Below are positions 60,399 to 64,000 of a stretch of 64,000 nt of DNA, one piece after another. The stretch's first letter is position 1. Each line of letters starts with the position of its first letter. The stretch is from Synergistaceae bacterium (lineage in GTDB: Bacteria; Synergistota; Synergistia; Synergistales; Aminithiophilaceae), in the NCBI GenBank assembly GCA_016756725.1, contig JAESII010000004.1, forward strand, positions 496,001-560,000, written 5' to 3'. A program made the translations under genes and the position numbers. The notes under the pieces are model-generated. The model did not search any database. It was given only the letters and a program-made list of their open reading frames with translations, and was not told the origin of the DNA.

Positions 60399-61582
60399 CC
60401 GATCAGCCCCATTTCCCGGCCCACCGAGGCGAAGGCCTCCACGGCGAAGGCCAGGTCGTCGTCGCTGTGGGCGGCCGAAACCATGGCCCGGATTCGGGCC
60501 GTCCCCTTGGGAACGGTGGGGAAGGCGATGGCCGTGGCGAAGACGCCCGCCTCGAAGAGACGGACGCTGAAGGCCTTGGCCGACGCCGCCTCGCCGATGA
60601 TGACGGGCGTGATGGGCGTTTCGCTCTCTCCCGTAGTGAAGCCGAGGGTCCCGAGCTCCCTCTTGAGGGTCCTGCCGTTCTCCCAGAGGCGCTGGACGAG
60701 CTCGTCGCTCTCCTCGAGGATCGTCAGGGCAGCCAGGTTGGCCGCCACGTCGGGGACGGTCAGGGCGCTGCTGAAGAGGTTGGGCCGCGCCTTCTGGCGG
60801 AGGTAGTCGATGACGGTGGCCCTGCCTGATGCGACGCCGCCCATGACGCCGAAGGCCTTCGAGAGGGTGCCCACCTCGACGTCGACGCGGCCGTGGAGTC
60901 CGAAGTGATCGACGATGCCCCGGCCGCCCCGTCCCAGGACCCCCTCGCCGTGGGCGTCGTCGACGACGACGATGACGCCGTGAGCCTCGCAGAGATCGAC
61001 GATCTCGGGAAGCCGGGCCACGTCGCCGTCCATGGAGAAGACGCCGTCGGTGACGAGGAGTTTTCTCCCCGTCCCGTCCCGGGTCTCCTCCAGCTTGCGC
61101 CTCAGATCGTCCATGTCGGAGTGGCCGTAGCGGACCACCCGGGCCCTGGAGAGGCGGCAGGCGTCGATGATGGAGGCGTGGTTCAGGCTGTCGCTGTAGA
61201 TGAGGTCCCCTTCGGCCGGAGCCAGGGTGGGGATGACGGCCAGATTGGCGCAGAAGCCCGACTGGACGACGAGGGCCGCCTCGGTCCCCTTGAAGGCCGC
61301 CAGCCTCCGCTCCAGCTCGATGTGGGGCGTCATCGTCCCGGCGATGGTCCGCACCGCCCCGGGGCCGACGCCGAACCGGCCCACGGCGACCCTGACGGCC
61401 TCGACCAGCCGCGGGTCGTTGCAGAGGCCCAGATAGTTGTTGGAGCAGAGATTGAGGACCTTCCGTCCCTCGATGGTCACCCAGGCGCCCTGGGGTCCCT
61501 CGAGGGTTCGGATCGTCCCGTACAGCCCCTTCTCCTTCATCGACTCCAGTTCGTCTCTCAGGACCTGCAAGGAAAGAGTCAT
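60395..61582 (-). CDS. kbl: 2-amino-3-ketobutyrate CoA ligase (glycine C-acetyltransferase)
   Basis: 395 residues of the alpha-oxoamine synthase family. It has [33 protein letters not shown] (PLP-pyridine Asp) and the PLP lysine in [12 protein letters not shown]. It cleaves 2-amino-3-ketobutyrate with CoA to glycine and acetyl-CoA. It is coupled to tdh by a four-base overlap. GGGAGGG precedes ATG 61582. The pair ferments threonine. Confidence 0.95.
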   Translation of the reverse strand: MTLSLQVLRDELESMKEKGLYGTIRTLEGPQGAWVTIEGRKVLNLCSNNYLGLCNDPRLVEAVRVAVGRFGVGPGAVRTIAGTMTPHIELERRLAAFKGTEAALVVQSGFCANLAVIPTLAPAEGDLIYSDSLNHASIIDACRLSRARVVRYGHSDMDDLRRKLEETRDGTGRKLLVTDGVFSMDGDVARLPEIVDLCEAHGVIVVVDDAHGEGVLGRGGRGIVDHFGLHGRVDVEVGTLSKAFGVMGGVASGRATVIDYLRQKARPNLFSSALTVPDVAANLAALTILEESDELVQRLWENGRTLKRELGTLGFTTGESETPITPVIIGEAASAKAFSVRLFEAGVFATAIAFPTVPKGTARIRAMVSAAHSDDDLAFAVEAFASVGREMGLIG

Positions 61583-61669
61583 GGCGATCCCTCCCGTAAA
61601 ACCTTTCGCGGGAGATAAACCCTCCCGTCGCCAAGAGAAACTTAAGATTGACCCTCACGAACTGTCCTG

Positions 61670-61699
61670 AGTATGGCAAGGAGCCCTCTTTTCTGTCAA
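61670..61699 (-). promoter_or_regulatory. Promoter of kbl-tdh
   Basis: Minus strand TTGACA (61699-61694), 18-base spacer, CATACT (61675-61670), leaving a leader of about 80 bases. Confidence 0.55.
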
Positions 61700-61769
61700 A
61701 GGGATATAATGGAAGGGCCCTTTTTATAGGCTTTGGGCCGGAAAATATAATCTTTCCAGGAGGACGATC

Positions 61770-62459
61770 ATGGACGAGATGACCCTCGAGGAGCTGGCGT
61801 CACGCATGACCGGCGACAGCACGGCGCCCTACTTCATCGCCGCCGTGCTGCGCGAGGCCATCTACCGGGGCATCCTCCCCGAGGGGAGGCCCCTTCCCCA
61901 GGCTCAGCTCGCCCTCCGCCTCGGCGTCAGCCCCATCCCCCTGCGGGAGGCGCTGAGGCTCCTCGAGACGGAGGGGCTCGTCGCCTTCCAGGGCTATCGC
62001 GGCGCCATGGTGACGACCCTCTCCGTCGAGGAGGCCCGCGAACTCTACGAGATGGTCTCCGCCCTGGAGACCAATCTCCTTCGCATCGCTTTCTGCCGCA
62101 TCACGGCCGGCATCGTTGACGAGGCGGCCCGGACGCTCGATCAGATGGAGGGGGAGGAGGACTGCATCCGCTGGCGCGACCAGAACCAGCTCTTCCACAA
62201 CCTCCTCTATGAGCCCGCAGACCGTCCCCTCACCCTGGACATGGTGGCCCGCCTTCGCCAGAAGACGGACCGTAACATCCGGTCCCATCTGGCCTCGATG
62301 CGCATCGAATCGCAGCGCCAGCACCGCCGGATCCTCGACCTCGTGGCGTCCCATGACCGGGAGGGTGCCCTCATGGCCCTGGCCGATCACCTGAGCTACA
62401 CCTCCAACGACCTCCAGGCCCGGATGAGGCGCGAAGGCTGCGAGCGGCGACACCGGTGA
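61770..62459 (+). CDS. GntR-family (FCD) transcriptional regulator
   Basis: 229 residues. The N-terminal winged helix (about 20-80) has EGRPLPQAQLALRLGVSPIPLREALRLLETEGLV, the GntR signature. The C-terminal all-helical FCD domain (about 90-220) has ELYEMVSALETNLLRIA, an Asp/His-type effector site with NQLFHNLL and HRRILDLVASHD. It is divergent from kbl-tdh and upstream of dpaL, so it may control either amino-acid degradation unit. AGGAGGA precedes the ATG, and TATAAT at 61746-61751 is a possible -10 box. Confidence 0.87.
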   Translation: MDEMTLEELASRMTGDSTAPYFIAAVLREAIYRGILPEGRPLPQAQLALRLGVSPIPLREALRLLETEGLVAFQGYRGAMVTTLSVEEARELYEMVSALETNLLRIAFCRITAGIVDEAARTLDQMEGEEDCIRWRDQNQLFHNLLYEPADRPLTLDMVARLRQKTDRNIRSHLASMRIESQRQHRRILDLVASHDREGALMALADHLSYTSNDLQARMRREGCERRHR

Positions 62460-62581
62460 GGGTTCGGCGGCCCCACTGGCAGGGTGCTTGACTAAAGGGC
62501 CGTCGCAGCTGTAGGGTTGACAAAAGAAAGAAATTGTTCTGCTTCTCCCCACGGGAGAGGATGACTGAGGAGGTGGAAACA

Positions 62582-63805
62582 ATGATAAGGATCTCCTGGA
62601 CCGGCAACGACTGGGCCCGCCGCAGCGGGCCCAAGGCGGATCTGCGGGCCTTTGCCCCAGCCGCCATCGGCGAGGTGCGCGCCTTTCACGCCACCATTCC
62701 CGGCTACGAGCCCACGCCCCTGGTGGGACTCAGGGGCCTGGCCGGCCGGCTGGGCCTGGGCGGCCTTTTCGTCAAGGACGAGTCCTACCGGTTCGGCCTC
62801 AACGCCTTCAAGGTCCTCGGCGGCTCCTACGCCATCGCCCGCCTTCTTGCCGAGAGGCTCGGCCGGGACCTGGCCGACCTGCCCTACCCCGTCCTCACCG
62901 GCGACGGGGTGAAGGCGGCCCTGGGCGATGTCGTCTTCGCCACCACCACCGACGGCAACCACGGGCGGGGCGTGGCCTGGACGGCCCGCATGCTCCGCCA
63001 GAAGTCCGTCGTCTACATGCCCAAGGGGTCGGCCCCCTTCCGGCTCGAGAAGATCCGGGCCGAAGGGGCCGAGGCGGAGATCCTCGACAAGAACTACGAC
63101 GACTCTGTCCGCTTCACCGCCGAGGCGGCGCGCAAGGCGGGGTGGATCGTCGTTCAGGACACGGCCTGGGAGGGCTACCGCGACATTCCCCTCTGGATCA
63201 TGGAGGGCTACGGCACCATGGTCGACGAGGCCCTCCAGCAGCTTCAGGACGCCGGTGAGGGGCTGCCGACGCACGTCTTCATCCAGGCCGGCGTCGGCTC
63301 CCTGGCTGCCACGGTCCAGGCCGTCCTCAAGGCCCGCCTCGGCGACGAGGCGCCCAAGGTGATCGTCGTCGAGGCCGACAAGGCGGCCTGCTTCTACAAG
63401 TCGGCCCTGGCCGGCAACGAGGCCCCCCTGGCCGTGACGGGCGACCTCGATACCGTCATGGCCGGACTGGCCTGCGGCGAGCCCAACGTTATCGCCTTCG
63501 AGATTCTCCGCGACTACGCCGAGGCCTTCGTCTCCTGCTCCGATCCCGTCGCCGCCCGGGGCATGCGCCTTCTCGGCAATCCCCTCAGGGGCGACGGGGC
63601 CATCGTCTCCGGCGAATCGGGCGCCGTCACGGCGGGCCTTCTCTCCCTCATCATGGAAGATCCGTCCCAGAAAAAGTTGCGCCAGGCCCTGGGCCTGGGA
63701 CGGGAGTCGTCAGTCCTCCTCTTCAGCACCGAGGGCGACACCGACCCCGAGCGGTACCGTTCCATCGTCTGGGATGGAGAATTCCCCTCGGTGCGCTCAT
63801 GGTGA
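62582..63805 (+). CDS. dpaL: Diaminopropionate ammonia-lyase
   Basis: 407 residues, PLP fold type II. PTPLVGLRGLAGRLG and VKDESYRFGLNAFKVLGG contain the PLP lysine (AFK). TTDGNHGRGVAW is the DpaL form of the phosphate/ring block. FIQAGVGSLAA is the glycine loop, and SGESGAV lies near the C-terminus. It splits 2,3-diaminopropionate into pyruvate and ammonia. ATG 62582 follows GAGGAGG. A TTGACA at 62517-62522 lacks a good -10 box. It overlaps the next gene by seven bases, as in ygeX/ssnA-type catabolic clusters. Confidence 0.92.
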   Translation: MIRISWTGNDWARRSGPKADLRAFAPAAIGEVRAFHATIPGYEPTPLVGLRGLAGRLGLGGLFVKDESYRFGLNAFKVLGGSYAIARLLAERLGRDLADLPYPVLTGDGVKAALGDVVFATTTDGNHGRGVAWTARMLRQKSVVYMPKGSAPFRLEKIRAEGAEAEILDKNYDDSVRFTAEAARKAGWIVVQDTAWEGYRDIPLWIMEGYGTMVDEALQQLQDAGEGLPTHVFIQAGVGSLAATVQAVLKARLGDEAPKVIVVEADKAACFYKSALAGNEAPLAVTGDLDTVMAGLACGEPNVIAFEILRDYAEAFVSCSDPVAARGMRLLGNPLRGDGAIVSGESGAVTAGLLSLIMEDPSQKKLRQALGLGRESSVLLFSTEGDTDPERYRSIVWDGEFPSVRSW

Positions 63806-64000
63806 TCGTCGGAGGAGGACCTCTCGTCACCCGTGACGACGGCTGTCCCTTCCTCCCCGACGGCGCCGTCGCCATCGAGGCGGGGCGGATCGTCGCCGTG
63901 GGACCGACGGAGGAGATCCGGCGCCGCTGGGGGGAAGCGGACTTTCTCGATGCCCGAGGCGGCCTGATCCACCCGGGCCTCATCAACGGCCACATGCACT
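63799..64000 (+). CDS. ssnA: SsnA-like aminohydrolase, N-terminal part
   Basis: The frame runs off the window after about 67 codons. It begins VIVGGGPLVTRDD, then GAVAIEAGRIVAVGPTEEI, and reaches the metal-binding HxH in LIHPGLINGHMH. This is the amidohydrolase/cytosine-deaminase-type start of SsnA and related proteins, which often sit with dpaL. Its ATG lies inside the dpaL 3' end, so the two are coupled. The specific name is tentative until the rest is seen. Confidence 0.65.
   Translation, partial: MVIVGGGPLVTRDDGCPFLPDGAVAIEAGRIVAVGPTEEIRRRWGEADFLDARGGLIHPGLINGHMH

Noticed and set aside
60399..61679. A 747-codon frame joining tdh to upstream sequence
   Set aside because: The upstream part is kbl out of frame. 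The ATG at 60398 with ATGA overlap gives the true tdh start.
1..64000. tRNA/rRNA genes, CRISPR arrays, insertion sequences, phage genes
   Set aside because: Looked for by eye (cloverleaf ends, regular repeats, transposase motifs, integrase); none was convincing. A dedicated RNA search could still find a short RNA gene.

Overview
The window is a GC-rich (mostly G/C at third codon positions), gene-dense bacterial chromosome segment with short intergenic gaps, many ATGA-type gene overlaps, strong AAGGAGG ribosome-binding sites and several TTG/GTG starts. A papain-family protease ending in a Synerg-CTERM-like tail (GGGC motif, hydrophobic stretch, terminal RR) points to Synergistota. The anaerobic amino-acid-fermenter gene set (threonine to glycine, diaminopropionate lyase, proline racemase family, tungsten aldehyde ferredoxin oxidoreductase, formate dehydrogenase) fits, as do outer-membrane export components. 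No rRNA, tRNA, CRISPR array, insertion sequence or phage gene was recognised.

Layout. 1-4194: formate/molybdopterin block (formate dehydrogenase C-terminus, FNT channel, MobA, NapH-like ferredoxin, FdhD lacking its usual CxxC), then a decayed secreted cupin. 4639-10781: HAD phosphatase, chemoreceptor with zinc-binding CZB domain, acetoacetate-decarboxylase-like protein plus SDR, and a duplicated membrane protein. 10862-12216: a stand-alone trpB behind a leader peptide with three consecutive Trp codons and a terminator, a textbook attenuator. 12221-16487: HDOD / hybrid kinase-HPt / receiver-diguanylate cyclase operon. 16622-23814: glnS, acyl-CoA synthetase, K+ channel, exonuclease III, PduX-like kinase, PQQ-repeat protein. 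24187-30906: ThDP enzyme, HisC-like aminotransferase and an OpuC-type ABC importer with two tandem binding proteins. 31002-37796: AOR, kynureninase, DJ-1 protein, proline racemase family enzyme, amidohydrolase. 37765-40610: DtxR-FeoA regulator followed by a scrambled stretch in which pieces of HD-GYP, FeoB and glutamate dehydrogenase genes are joined. 40886-43852: panC-panD-panB-panE operon. 44099-52294: Synerg-CTERM protease and an AddAB-like helicase-nuclease pair. 52422-58508: a four-gene operon that looks like an unusual exopolysaccharide synthesis/export machine. 58543-64000: TspO, a 48-residue orphan with its own promoter and terminator, tdh-kbl, a GntR regulator, diaminopropionate ammonia-lyase and the start of an SsnA-like aminohydrolase.

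The strongest candidate for an undescribed system is 52422-58508: a TolC-like outer-membrane channel fused to a probable TIM-barrel glycosidase-like domain, a HlyD-type periplasmic adaptor, a cytoplasmic receiver-like/TackOD1 zinc-ribbon/degenerate-GGDEF protein, and a processive GT2 synthase, all translationally coupled. Together they suggest a trans-envelope polysaccharide secretion apparatus with a built-in, possibly nucleotide-sensing regulator. The Trp attenuator on a lone trpB and the multi-gene chimera around feoB are the next most notable items. All homology calls here come from reading motifs; no database search was run.
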